Shown in pieces: positions 8,565 to 18,600 of a stretch of 64,000 bases of DNA. The position numbers and the translations under genes were made by a program. The notes under the pieces are model-generated. The model searched no databases. It was not told the DNA's origin and saw nothing but the letters and a program-made list of their open reading frames with translations. The stretch's first letter is position 1, and each line of letters starts with the position of its first letter. Source of the stretch: Membranihabitans marinus (GTDB taxonomy: Bacteria > Bacteroidota > Bacteroidia > Chitinophagales > Saprospiraceae); assembly GCF_019802045.1 (NCBI RefSeq), contig NZ_JAHVHU010000002.1, positions 124,001 to 188,000 on the forward strand, in the 5' to 3' direction.

Positions 8565-9204
8565 AGTTCGTATGGCTTAAATGTTGGAAAGAATTCAGGG
8601 TGTCTGCGATCGAATGTCCAGGCGGGTGTACGACCGAATGCCATCCTGCATTTTTAGCTCCAGCCACATTTTCTTCCAGGTCATCGATAAACAGAATTTG
8701 TTCACCTGGAACCTCGATTCTCCGTTGCACTTCCTGGTAGATTTGAGGATCTGGTTTGGCCATTTTTAATTCGTGACTGTAGAATGACCCATGGAGGTAT
8801 TCGGTCTCAAACGCTGTGATATTGTGCTCATCCTTCAGGTGCCGGTGAACCCATTCGATGTGGAGTGCATTGGTGTTGCTGAGCAGATAGGTGTCGAAGT
8901 GGCTTTTGAAGTGGCGTAATATTTTCAGGGTCTCAGGTTTTATCCCGACGAGCATGGAATTCCAACACTGGATAATATCCAAAGCCTGAACCGGTCTGGC
9001 ACTCAGTTTGATGATCCGGTTTATAAACAGCTCGGTACTGAGAAGTCCACACTCGTATGAGGCCATGACTTCGCGGATTTTATGAGACTGATCGGCAGGT
9101 TGTATCCCGGTAAGATTACTCATGCGTTGCCGGAATCCGGGAATGTCGAGGTCTATCAGAACATTTCCAAAATCAAATATTATAGTAGATAGTTTCTTTT
9201 CCAT
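8554..9204 (-). CDS. HAD-superfamily hydrolase (subfamily IA)
   Basis: 216 residues from the ATG at 9204; the longer reading frame up to 9318 overlaps the divergent glycosyltransferase and adds no conserved sequence. The four HAD motifs are present: I, FDFGNVLIDLD (about residues 9-19; the nucleophile is the first Asp); II, LLSNTNALH; III, the Lys in KPDPQIY; IV, LFIDDLEENVAGAKNAGW. These make it a phosphatase or dehalogenase-type hydrolase using an aspartyl intermediate; in Bacteroidota such GNVL-type proteins are usually annotated as phosphatases acting on small sugar or nucleotide phosphates. The substrate is not predictable. It overlaps recX by 11 nt. Confidence 0.9.
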   Translation of the reverse strand: MEKKLSTIIFDFGNVLIDLDIPGFRQRMSNLTGIQPADQSHKIREVMASYECGLLSTELFINRIIKLSARPVQALDIIQCWNSMLVGIKPETLKILRHFKSHFDTYLLSNTNALHIEWVHRHLKDEHNITAFETEYLHGSFYSHELKMAKPDPQIYQEVQRRIEVPGEQILFIDDLEENVAGAKNAGWHSVVHPPGHSIADTLNSFQHLSHTNYVG

Positions 9205-9238
9205 AATTTGCGGTATAATGTACAAAAATAAATTGTAG

Positions 9239-10366
9239 ATGCGAATAGCCATTAATGGTCGGCTTTTGATTGAAAACAGACTGGAAGGGCTGGGGTATTT
9301 CACCTGGGAGGTTCTCAAGCGGATGGTGGATCTGTATCCTGAACATGATTATCTGGTGTTGTTTGATCGAAAGCCTGCCAGAGCTTTTTTGATCCCCGGC
9401 GTGGAGTTTCGTATTCTTCGACCGGCAGCACGACATCCGTTTTTGTACTTATTTTGGTTTGATGTATTGGTTCCCATTCATTTAAGAACCTGGGATGCAG
9501 AGGTGTTTGTCTCTTTTGATGGGTTTACTTCCCAGCGACTTCACATTCCTGTGGTCACGACCATCCATGATCTGGCTTACCTTCATTATCCCGAATATAT
9601 GAAATCCGCCGACCTGTGGTATTATAAAAAATTTCAACCAAAATTTGCCCGGTTATCCACGGGTCTGTTGACGGTTTCGGAATACAGCGCCAAAGATCTC
9701 GAAAAGCAATATAATATTAAGAGGAATGAAATTGAAGTTGTCTACAACGGGTCCAGATTTGAGAATAATCCGCCCGAGTCCAGACCCGCTGTTTTGGAAA
9801 AATATGGTGTGCAAGCACATCAGTATTTCATTTATACAGGGAGTCTGCATCCACGGAAGAACATCATCAGGCTCGTGGAAGCATTTGAACACGCACAGGC
9901 TGCTAAAGCCGGAATTAAGCTGGTGTTGGCCGGGCGATCTGCGTGGAAGACACAGGAGATTATGGAGCGTATAGATCGTTCGCCGGTCTCCGTTCAGATC
10001 ATCCGAACTGGTTATGTGTCCGATACCACCTTGTGGAATCTGCTTAAAAATTCACTAAGTCTGTGTTATGTATCTCTTTTTGAAGGATTTGGCGTGCCGG
10101 TGCTGGATGCTTTTCATGCGGGTGTCCCTGTCATCTGCAGCAGCACCACTTCTGTAGCGGAGGTAGCAGGGGATGCTGGCTTACTGGTTCATCCGGAGGA
10201 TGTTCAGGCGATTTCGGCAGCCATGGATCGCGTGTACCTGGATGGTGGTATCCGCCAGAGTTTAGTGGAGAGTGGCCATGAACGAAAAAGCAGGTTTAGC
10301 TGGCGATCGACAACAAAATTGATTTATGAAACTATAGAAGAAAGTTATCGGAATTTCCGAATTTAA
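9239..10366 (+). CDS. Glycosyltransferase family 4
   Basis: 375 residues with the GT-B fold. The N-terminal acceptor domain begins IAINGRLLIENRLEGLGYFT; the C-terminal donor domain shows FIYTGSLHPRKNIIRLVEAF (about residues 197-216) and SLFEGFGVPVLDAFHAGVPV with SSTTSVAEVAGDAGLL, the region that binds the nucleotide sugar. The usual second Glu of the E-x7-E motif is Asp here. It would add a hexose (mannosyl/glucosyl-type family) to a polysaccharide, lipid or glycoprotein; donor and acceptor are unknown. It stands alone between divergent and convergent minus-strand genes. Confidence 0.92.
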   Translation: MRIAINGRLLIENRLEGLGYFTWEVLKRMVDLYPEHDYLVLFDRKPARAFLIPGVEFRILRPAARHPFLYLFWFDVLVPIHLRTWDAEVFVSFDGFTSQRLHIPVVTTIHDLAYLHYPEYMKSADLWYYKKFQPKFARLSTGLLTVSEYSAKDLEKQYNIKRNEIEVVYNGSRFENNPPESRPAVLEKYGVQAHQYFIYTGSLHPRKNIIRLVEAFEHAQAAKAGIKLVLAGRSAWKTQEIMERIDRSPVSVQIIRTGYVSDTTLWNLLKNSLSLCYVSLFEGFGVPVLDAFHAGVPVICSSTTSVAEVAGDAGLLVHPEDVQAISAAMDRVYLDGGIRQSLVESGHERKSRFSWRSTTKLIYETIEESYRNFRI

Positions 10367-10407
10367 TTTCTCAAAGGAGCAATTGCTTCGTTCGGAAGTG
10401 CACAAGT

Positions 10408-11736
10408 CTACCGCATAATCCGGCCTCCTTTTTGGTATTCCCGCTGAATACCATCCATGATAAATTGATGTGTGACCTCCTTTTTGTTCTCTGCAAGAAC
10501 CCGTAGACCAGCATACTGGACGACATTCATGATATCCCCACCTGAGAGTTCATATTTTCGGGCTATTTGATCCAGAACGACATCTTTGTGCAAGCCCACT
10601 TTTTCAGGGAATGCTTTTCTCCATATTTGCAACCGTTCTGAAAAGCTTGGAAAAGGAAAATGAACAATGGCCTGAAACCGTCGGATGAAAGCTTCATCAA
10701 TATTGGTCTTTAGGTTAGAGGCCAATATGACCAATCCTGCGTAGTTTTCTATGCGTTGTAACAAGTAGGATACTTCCTGATTCGCATATTTATCATGGGC
10801 ATCCCGTACGTTGGTTCTTTTTCCAAAAAGCGCATCGGCCTCATCAAAAAACAAGATGCCTTTCGTTTTTTCAGCTGTGGCCAGTAAGTTGGCGAGGTTT
10901 TTTTCGGTTTCACCGATAAATTTTGAGACCACCATCGAAAGGTCGATTTTGTAGACATCTTTACCTGTATATTTGCCCAGTAAGCTGGCCGTGAGCGTTT
11001 TCCCGGTACCTGGTGGTCCGTGGAACAAAGCCCGGTAGCCTGGTTTTAGTTTTTTGTACATGCCCCAGTCGTAAAGCAGGGTGTTGCCGTGCGTTATCCA
11101 CATCTGGAGCTCTTTGATTTGGACATTGGTCTCCGGGTTCAGTACCAGATCACTCCATTCCATGTGGGTCTCGATCAGCTGCGCGGGGAATTTCATACTA
11201 AAGGCCGGCTTACTAATTCTTCCAGTCAGGAATAGTTCTGCATATTCCGCTGAAAGAATAAGTTTTCCACACATTTTTGGCTCGCCATCTGGTGCGTCTT
11301 CAAGCCTTAGGATATGGTTTTTTGCAAAAAAATGATCGGGACCAAGATATCTATACACCGCCTGTCTTTTTTTTAAATCGTTTCCAGCCAACAGGAACAA
11401 TGCCGTTTGTCCTGTAGGTAACAGACCCCGGAAATTCTTGCCCCGAATACCTCCGAGCTGCGGAAAGTCACCTGTGGAAGTCAATTTTTCCTGAATGACT
11501 GTGTCCAATAAGTGACTTTGTACTTGTGGACAAAGTGTTAAAAGTAAAAGGATCTTTTCAGCTTTGTTTAATCTGGCCTTCCTGATGATGGGGGGTACAT
11601 GAATGGTCCATTTTGAATACCCAGGTAATTCAGGTACCGTCAGATTGTTTTTGGCATAGAATTGCGTGTCCAATCGATATTGAAGGTACTTTTCGATGAA
11701 CTGAAATTCGGGAAATTGATCTTTTGATTGTTTCAT
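10408..11736 (-). CDS. eCIS-associated AAA+ ATPase (Pvc15/Afp15-like)
   Basis: 442 residues from ATG 11736, which sits 11 nt after the preceding stop; the longer frame to 11862 would overlap that gene. The C-terminal half is an AAA+ module: Walker A GPPGTGKT (240-247), Walker B ILFFDEADALFG (294-305), sensor-1 ASNLKTN, and the arginine finger in FIRRFQ (350-355). The N-terminal about 200 residues resemble the divergent N-domain seen in ATPases of eCIS loci. Such ATPases are near-universal in Afp/PVC-type clusters and are thought to assist assembly or cargo loading, not contraction. It is the last gene of the operon, next to the DUF4157 cargo-type genes, which supports a loading role (inference). 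Confidence 0.93.
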   Translation of the reverse strand: MKQSKDQFPEFQFIEKYLQYRLDTQFYAKNNLTVPELPGYSKWTIHVPPIIRKARLNKAEKILLLLTLCPQVQSHLLDTVIQEKLTSTGDFPQLGGIRGKNFRGLLPTGQTALFLLAGNDLKKRQAVYRYLGPDHFFAKNHILRLEDAPDGEPKMCGKLILSAEYAELFLTGRISKPAFSMKFPAQLIETHMEWSDLVLNPETNVQIKELQMWITHGNTLLYDWGMYKKLKPGYRALFHGPPGTGKTLTASLLGKYTGKDVYKIDLSMVVSKFIGETEKNLANLLATAEKTKGILFFDEADALFGKRTNVRDAHDKYANQEVSYLLQRIENYAGLVILASNLKTNIDEAFIRRFQAIVHFPFPSFSERLQIWRKAFPEKVGLHKDVVLDQIARKYELSGGDIMNVVQYAGLRVLAENKKEVTHQFIMDGIQREYQKGGRIMR

Positions 11737-11747
11737 CCGTTGAGTTT

Positions 11748-13607
11748 TTAGCAATCTAAAGGGGCCGGACCAGATAAGTGGACATATTCGCTGGAAATAA
11801 AACCGCGGTTGGTTTGATACCAAATAGTATTCCCGCGAACGGATGAACCAGTCACCTGACATTCCAGATCCACAAGGGTACCCCTGGGATATTTATCCAA
11901 AATGGGTGCAGAAAGATCGGGAGCTGATCTTATCCGAAGTGCAGAGGCCGTTATGATACCCTTTGTGGTGGGTGGGAGAGGTGTCGGAATGGAAAAAGGC
12001 TGAATCGGCTTAGAAGGAAAATTTACAACAAATGGCACATCTCCGGCTATACCCGATGCTTCCATTTTGGACATGGGCACCGTGGCGACCTGCTCTTTCA
12101 ATGCTCCGCAATTCCCGGGACACAAATCGATGGTGTCTTTCACTTTGTAATTGATGAAAGGTTGTACGAGTAGAGACCGATCTGGCAGCTTATTTATTAA
12201 AACAAAACCAGAAGCTATCCTTGCATCGTTAAACGGAGAAGGACGAGCTCCTACCGGGCATGACAGTTGAGTAGTCCCAATTCCACCGGCGATATTCCCC
12301 GGAATTTCACCGATGGCATTAAAATTCATTTCTTTGGCATCTCCTGAAGTATTGATGGCTGCAATTTCACTGGGAATCAGGGTAGCAATATTTAATACGA
12401 GGGTATTAACACCAGATGGAAATACAGGCGGACTGGTTTTTATCCTGGCTTTTAAGGCATCAAGCAGAAAACTTGTTGTCGCAGATGTTGTAACTGATCC
12501 CGTAAAATCGGGACCAAAATTGGAGGTGATATTTCTGGGCGCCGAGCCTCCGAAAAGATAAAGTGCCCATAATGGAACCACCCTTGGACTCACTTCTTTG
12601 GCTATTCCCGCCAATAAGAATGATGCGGTAGTGTTTCGTGCAATAATCGCCATAGATGGGTGTGGTAACGGTTTGCAAAAAGTATCCGGACATTCGGCCG
12701 GTTTTCCGCAGGTGGTTGGAACTGGAGAGCTACCGGTCTGACGTTGTAATTTTGGAGTAATGCCATCACTCCCTCTGGTTTGCTGAACCACATGCGTCAA
12801 CTCGTGCGCCAGCAGATGTTTTCCTTTGCTGGACCCCGGATCGTATTTGCCTTGGTTAAAATAAACATCCTTTCCATGCGTAAATGCCTGGGCTCCCAGC
12901 TTTTTGTTTAGGCTGACGGCTTCCGCATCGGTGTGGATGTTGACATAACTGAAGTCCACACCAAATGACGCCTCCATTTCGGCTTTGGTGTGTTTAGGCA
13001 ATCGTTTGCCCCTTCCGGATTTGTTTTTTATTTGACGGGTTACTGTTGATCCGGCAGACCTGGTAGCATTTTCAGACTTGGTCTGTACTGGTCCTTCTTC
13101 CTCCTCTTCTCCTTCCAATTTGTTGATCATCCCTTCTTCTTCCTCTTCCGGTACTTCTTTTTTGCTCAACATTTCCTCTTCCTCTCGTCCTCCTCCCATT
13201 TTATGGATCATTTCCTCCTCCTTTGGTTCTTCTATTTTTTGGAGTTCGGGTTTTTCTTGAACCAGTTTATCTTCCTCCATGCGCTGTTCTGCAGTGCCCA
13301 GTTTTTCATCTTCCTGTGGAGTGGCCAGCGTTACTCGTTGGATACTGCTGATCTCTTTGTTTTGAATGGCCGGCTTGGAGGTGGAGTGGTTCACCACCGC
13401 ATCAGCCACACGGTCGGCTTCCTTTTCATATTTGTCACCGGGTTTTCCAACCTTCAACGAACCTGTTGCAGTGTCCTTTTTGGTCTGAATCCCCGCATTA
13501 AAAAAAGGGCTACGGCTTTCCTTTGAGAAGAATGGAATCTGCTTTTTTTCATTTTCCCCGTGTTGATGAGGGTTTTTGTGTCGATGGCTCCTGAAGACTC
13601 GTTTCAT
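11748..13607 (-). CDS. DUF4157 protein with acidic repeats and C-terminal SH3 domain (eCIS cargo or accessory candidate)
   Basis: 619 residues. The N-terminus carries the leader shared by three proteins here: PFFSKESRSPFF (25-36) and LKVGKPGDKYEKEADRVAD (51-69). Residues about 100-175 are glutamate-rich with degenerate repeats of the type EEEMIxKMxG. The DUF4157 domain follows (about 200-280) with SFGVDFSYVNIHTD, GKDVYFNQGKYDPGSSKGK and the zinc-protease-like motif HELTH (268-272). A middle region of about 250 residues is unrecognised, and about 548-612 is a bacterial SH3-type domain (SALRIRSAPDLSAPIL). DUF4157 is repeatedly associated with eCIS loci, and some members are delivered toxins. 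Here the enzyme-like motif plus wall- or ligand-binding SH3 may make it a cargo, but a structural accessory role is possible. It ends 11 nt before the ATPase gene. Confidence 0.85.
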   Translation of the reverse strand: MKRVFRSHRHKNPHQHGENEKKQIPFFSKESRSPFFNAGIQTKKDTATGSLKVGKPGDKYEKEADRVADAVVNHSTSKPAIQNKEISSIQRVTLATPQEDEKLGTAEQRMEEDKLVQEKPELQKIEEPKEEEMIHKMGGGREEEEMLSKKEVPEEEEEGMINKLEGEEEEEGPVQTKSENATRSAGSTVTRQIKNKSGRGKRLPKHTKAEMEASFGVDFSYVNIHTDAEAVSLNKKLGAQAFTHGKDVYFNQGKYDPGSSKGKHLLAHELTHVVQQTRGSDGITPKLQRQTGSSPVPTTCGKPAECPDTFCKPLPHPSMAIIARNTTASFLLAGIAKEVSPRVVPLWALYLFGGSAPRNITSNFGPDFTGSVTTSATTSFLLDALKARIKTSPPVFPSGVNTLVLNIATLIPSEIAAINTSGDAKEMNFNAIGEIPGNIAGGIGTTQLSCPVGARPSPFNDARIASGFVLINKLPDRSLLVQPFINYKVKDTIDLCPGNCGALKEQVATVPMSKMEASGIAGDVPFVVNFPSKPIQPFSIPTPLPPTTKGIITASALRIRSAPDLSAPILDKYPRGTLVDLECQVTGSSVRGNTIWYQTNRGFISSEYVHLSGPAPLDC

Positions 13608-13758
13608 CTGAATAATTTTTTTACGGGCTAAAAGCCCTTAGTAAATTTGATACTTGTGGCCCCGTCCTACATGACGGATGTAATAAGGATTTTATGAGTA
13701 TCTCTGGCGCTTCAGTCCGGAGTTATCGGTTAATAACAAGCATAGGCTTTCCCCTCAC
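13608..13758. other. Intergenic gap inside the eCIS operon with small stem-loops
   Basis: 151 nt, one of the larger gaps in the operon. GGGCT-AAA-AGCCC (13625-13637) forms a short stem; on the minus strand it is followed by A residues rather than T, so it is not a convincing terminator. An internal promoter is possible but no motif is clear. Confidence 0.4.
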
Positions 13759-15168
13759 TTATCCCAATTCCCCATCAAAATAGGCCATGGCTTTTTCCCA
13801 AACCGCACAGCCTACCTTGTGTCCCAACTTCCTGCCCTCCTGATTGCCAGCGTTAAAATGAATACCTCCGTACAATCGCGAAATACCGGCCTGGTCTGCG
13901 GCATCTTTTAAGGACGGCCAGGTTAGCGTAACATCTTCGGCTGGAGTACAGTCCGGTTCTATTTTGGAACCACCTTTCTGAATGGTTACTGTTTCACCAT
14001 ACTTACCGCTGTCACAAAAATTGCCCAAAACTTCTGCTGCTGCTGAGCTGAAGGTGCTGTGGCCTGATACATATTCGGCAAATGGCGGCGACGGGATGTA
14101 GGGCACCCAATTTTCGCCTTCGATTTCTTGGGTGCCTTCACAAGGACCTGCCCAGGCCTCGATGGTTTGTCCTTTATAGGTACGTCTCACCAGGGTGATC
14201 GGCCGCACATAATCATAATGAAATTTACAATCCCAGGCAGCGATACCCGCATCCAGTAGGGCGTTGCCCAACACAAAAAACAATTTGATGTCATAGGCAT
14301 TCTTATGACCATATTTCCGGGACAAATACCTTGCTTGCCTGCATAGTTGTTGAGGTGGAGAAGCCCAGGGGCCATCTTTATCGTGCACTGCATCGGTGAA
14401 TTTTTCTTCGTGCATCCCTGCCCAAAATTCGGCGATGATTTTTTGCTCATCAGTCAGGTTCGCACTATAATCCACCAGCGTCTCTGCCTGTTCTTCAAAA
14501 CCATCTCTATCGCATAAGATCGGTGCAGCAGGTCGGTACTGTCCACCCCAGAGTAGTGCAAAAGCTTTCACCAGGCCCCAATGCGCTGTCATAAATTCCT
14601 GCACCCGATTGTTGGTCGATTGTGGTTGCCATCGGTCATAGTATTTGGCAGTTTGGGGGGCCGGTGCGTTGACCGGATGATATTGGCCATAATCAGAATA
14701 CGCAGCTGCATGCAGGGTGCCATAAGGGTTGGAAAAATCACCTGCCCGACATTCCAGGATCAACTTTCCGTGCAGATTCCCTATTCCCGTTGGGTTGTCC
14801 GGCGAAAGGTTCCGGTTATCCGGATCATACCCACAATCACACATAAAATCCCGGAATATTGATTTTTGTTCCGGCGGCAGATTGAGCCAGAACAGGTCCT
14901 GTGCGACGGTGTAAGCCGCGTGACTGTAAGCCTCTTCCCGGTGAGCGGAAATGCATTCGCTGTCGGACTGTTTGAAGCGGCGGCCGGAGGTGGTGCTGAT
15001 TTCGCATCCACCATCGTTGTAGCAGGTCCAGGCGTCGTACATCGCGGTGTGTACCATCGCCAGGGCTCTGGAGGCTATGGTCGGTGGTGCTCCGGTATAA
15101 TGGAGTGCATCGCAGACCAGGCGGTTCCATCGGTGGGCTTTACTGGGGGTGTAATCTGTGGTTGTCAT
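13759..15168 (-). CDS. Vanadium-dependent haloperoxidase / PAP2-type enzyme inside the eCIS cargo block
   Basis: 469 residues, all helical-looking and without a signal peptide. The three vanadate/phosphate-site motifs of the haloperoxidase-PAP2 superfamily are present: K-x6-RP as KFHYDYVRP (Lys315, Arg322), SGH in EYVSGHSTFSSA (368-370) and SR-x5-H in SRLYGGIHFNAG (Arg431, His437). The position that is normally Asp in the third motif (H-x3-D) is Gly441. Known members oxidise halides with hydrogen peroxide or hydrolyse phosphate esters. The protein is Cys-rich for the family. It lies between a leader-only DUF4157-like gene (46 nt upstream) and a DUF4157-SH3 gene. Delivery by the eCIS is inferred from position only; it could also be a passenger enzyme. 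Confidence 0.88.
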   Translation of the reverse strand: MTTTDYTPSKAHRWNRLVCDALHYTGAPPTIASRALAMVHTAMYDAWTCYNDGGCEISTTSGRRFKQSDSECISAHREEAYSHAAYTVAQDLFWLNLPPEQKSIFRDFMCDCGYDPDNRNLSPDNPTGIGNLHGKLILECRAGDFSNPYGTLHAAAYSDYGQYHPVNAPAPQTAKYYDRWQPQSTNNRVQEFMTAHWGLVKAFALLWGGQYRPAAPILCDRDGFEEQAETLVDYSANLTDEQKIIAEFWAGMHEEKFTDAVHDKDGPWASPPQQLCRQARYLSRKYGHKNAYDIKLFFVLGNALLDAGIAAWDCKFHYDYVRPITLVRRTYKGQTIEAWAGPCEGTQEIEGENWVPYIPSPPFAEYVSGHSTFSSAAAEVLGNFCDSGKYGETVTIQKGGSKIEPDCTPAEDVTLTWPSLKDAADQAGISRLYGGIHFNAGNQEGRKLGHKVGCAVWEKAMAYFDGELG

Positions 15169-15214
15169 GGTTGTTGATTGATTAATTCAAAACTTTGGAT
15201 TTAAAATATGCATT

Positions 15215-15607
15215 CTATAGATTGTTTATTTTATTTAATGACTTTTTAATGACTGTATTTTCTGTAAATCCATCTTCCTTTTTGTGCAGGTTTTTTTCTT
15301 CTTCACAGCTTTCACATTTTCTTTGGATTCCAGGGCTAACGATACCAGTCGAAATGTTTTGATTTGAAGATACACTTGGTCGTTTTACCACCGTATCCGC
15401 TATGGCATCGGCTTCTACTTTGTATTTGTCGTTGGGTTGCCCGATGGTCAATTTAGGCTGTATGGTTGCCGGGCTAAAAGAGAAAGTGGTATGTTCATTG
15501 GATTTTGAAAAAAAGCTCCTTTCCTCTTCCTGGTTGAAAAAGGGTTGCGGTCTGGCCTTTAAATTTGGGCTTGTGGAAAAACTGGATTTTACTTCGGTTA
15601 CTTGCAT
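15215..15607 (-). CDS. Leader-only DUF4157-like protein (130 aa) in eCIS cargo block
   Basis: 130 residues that align over their first about 85 with the N-terminus of the neighbouring 1556-residue protein: QPFFNQEEERSFFSKS (residues 21-36) and QPKLTIGQPNDKYKVEADAI (about 50-69), then a CxxC pair in RKCESCEEE. The DUF4157 domain proper, with its HELTH motif, is missing. The frame ends at TAG 15215-15217 and no continuation of the domain is visible before the haloperoxidase ATG at 15168, so this is either a clean stand-alone leader or a decayed cargo gene whose C-terminal part has been replaced. Its place directly before the haloperoxidase suggests it may act in trans as a docking piece (inference). 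Confidence 0.75.
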   Translation of the reverse strand: MQVTEVKSSFSTSPNLKARPQPFFNQEEERSFFSKSNEHTTFSFSPATIQPKLTIGQPNDKYKVEADAIADTVVKRPSVSSNQNISTGIVSPGIQRKCESCEEEKNLHKKEDGFTENTVIKKSLNKINNL

Positions 15608-15642
15608 AATTATTTTTCTTGGCTACTTACTACCTTTAAATT

Positions 15643-18600
15643 TTAGGGGATGGCATTATTAATTATGTTTTTCAAAGAATATCTAATACTATCTCTTTCT
15701 ACATATCCCTCACCTCGAGAATTTCGATATGACCGTATTGTATTGTAGGGTAAACCTGGTTCAATTTCAATAGTGTTGTACCTACTTAGTTTATTGTATG
15801 TATAAACATCTGCTGCCCTCACAGATACCAAATCGGGGTTGGTGGGAGCCTGGAGACCAGTAACAAAAAATTTAGGAACCCGGTCTTCAAAATCAAGACG
15901 TTTTAAAGTAGGGCCATTGTAGACATATATATACCGGTCTGTACCGAAAAAAGCAGTATTCTCTACCGTGGCCAATTCATTATCTGGGTTGGTGGTTTGA
16001 TATTCAAGTTCTTCTTTTAACTGATCTTGTAGGTTTGCATATAAAGCATTCAGGGGATTCTGGATAATGTTTTTGGAATAATAACGATAACTTTCATTTT
16101 CACTGCTCCAAAGTTTTACGCCCCATCCATTTTCAAATTTTTTAATTCGTCCATTTTCACTGACTGGATGTCCATAATTACGTACCCAATCATTCATATC
16201 AATTAGTTCAATGGTCATTTTTCCAACTACGAATTCAAGATCTTCATCAGAAACTTCGGTCACTACTGCTTTGTCAAAGTTGGGAGTTTCACCGGTATAC
16301 GTACCATTAAGGATCTCCATTTTGGTGCTGTTTCTCAGATGGGAAGAGACGATGTTCCAGCCAGAGAAAGCCCCTCTTTCAACGAGTTCTATTTCAGGTT
16401 GGGCCCCCATGTCTTGCCACCACCGAATATCCTGTAAGCCTTCTACCCGCTCTGCAGCATCCCGGGATTCTCTGGCTCTAGCAGCTGATTCAAACGACTC
16501 ATATAATTCCAAACCTATCCTCGTTATTTCAATGGCGGCCATAAATCCAGCCCCTATTCTGGAGCGCATGGGAATAGTACGGCCTGGAGCCATTGGAAGG
16601 GTACCATGACGTGCTTGTTCGACAAGTTGGTTAAGTCTGGCCTGGTTTACAATATTTTCATTTAATACCACCCGAAAATCTGTCATCATATGCCTGTGCG
16701 CAGCCGAATAATGGCCCAATCGTCGGGCTACCGTACGAATAAGTCTACCTGTCCACACTTCTCTGATAGCTCTCCAGGCTTGCCTTATCTGTTGGGATGT
16801 CTCTGCTCTCCCGATTAGTGAAATAGACCTGGACAGAAGATTGCGTTGTTCCGCTTTTAAAGCATTCAAATCCGAAATTCTGCCTTCATTAAGAGCTAAC
16901 CTCATTGCGAGGGCATTGGTCAGTAACCTTTGGTAAATATTTAAGCCGTTATAAAGTGAAATTACGTCATTTTCTAATCTTGAAACTTCTGTATTTCGCA
17001 CTTGGCTGGAGAGGGTTGCCAGCGCCTGTCTTACTTGTTGTCTTGGTGTGCTGGCTCGCATTCCCGAAGTTTCGGCTTCTGTTTTCATCACTTCCCAAAA
17101 TTCATTCCAGGGGGTATTTAAGGCTTGTTGACTATTTTGTATATTCCTTCTTACGCTGGATGCGGCTTCACCAAGTTGTCTGAATTCAGCTCGCGTGCCT
17201 TCCAGACCAAGCATCCGTTCGATCGGAGTAATCAGTTCCGAAAAGTTGGATAGTTTATGGCGAGTTTGCTGAGCTGCCATAACTCTTGAGGCATTGGCAT
17301 TCCCCAATTCCAAAATTTCGGTTATCCTTCCACGATCTATTGTGATTTGCTCCTGAGCTTGTCCTGATATTCTCCGTACCTGCGTGGTGTTACTGGCGTT
17401 ACCACCTTCTTGTATCCTTTCCACAGGTATTTCCACAGCGTCCAAATAGTTTAAAGAGGCACTACCAGTACCCGAAAAACGCTGGCTGGTTTGTGTGAAA
17501 AAGTTCACCCTTCCGTTACTTGACTCAAATGCGAGTCGCAAAAACTCCACCATGCCCCTTGTATTGGCTCCTCCGGTTACTGAACCCCCATGGTGCGGAG
17601 CTTCAACCGAAGCTAGGTTTCGGCTGCCTCCACCCATAATCCTACGGAAAGCTTCTCGGCCGACCATATCTATTATTTCATGGATTGTCCTCCCTTCACC
17701 ATCTGCTGTGAATACGTGAGTAGTATTGGTAAGAAAGTCACGAACAATGGTAACTTCGCTCGTACTATTTTTGTTATATCGTATCCGATTACGATCTGTT
17801 AGTTGTTCATGAGCTTGGACTGATCTGAATTCTGTTACTTCCATACCACCAATAAATGCCCTGTCAATATGCACGCTTGAAACTCCTGAGACATTGATTC
17901 TGACCAGTTTATTAGCCCTGTTGAACTGTATGTTCATAGTCTGCCAATTGCCCGAACGTAATCCTTCCATTAGTTGTTGCCGAGTAATCCGTACATCTGT
18001 GTTACGCATTTGTGGCAAATTAAGTACCTCTTGTACGGCATTATAATGGTCTAAATCAATATGAGAAATTGTGATCCGACGTGGTGGTGCTGCGATGCCA
18101 CTCAGTAAAATATTGTTCACATCACGAGCTATTTGACGTGCTTTCTGTGAGTTACTGGTTCTGCTGGTTCCACCTCCTGCATCTAACATAATACTGCCTC
18201 CAACCGTGGAAGATACCATGATTGCACGACCTTTTCCAATTTGCAATACAAACACATTGGTACTGGAAGTGCTGGGACGGGAGGTATTTACACGATATCC
18301 ATTTAACCGTATACTGTTTGCGAAAGCTTCTCCTTGCACCAATATGAATAATTCGGTGGAGTTTAAGGTAATGCCGTCAGGAAATATACCCGCTAATTCA
18401 ATTAAATCCTGTGGGGCTAAAGTTATTCCATTTTCTCTCAGGGTTTCATCTTGTTGTGAAAAATCAATATCACAACTCAAGGTTGTCTCATCTGTATCTT
18501 CCGGATAACAGGCATCCCCATTCCTTTGTAATAATGCAGCCCCTTGCTGCCCCGTATGGTTCACCTTCTTCGCCAGAAACTGTTTGTCTGAAATGGTATT

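Noticed and set aside
13625-13637. GGGCT-AAA-AGCCC hairpin as an operon-internal terminator
   Set aside because: On the transcribed (minus) strand it is followed by A residues rather than T, and the genes on both sides belong to the same functional block.
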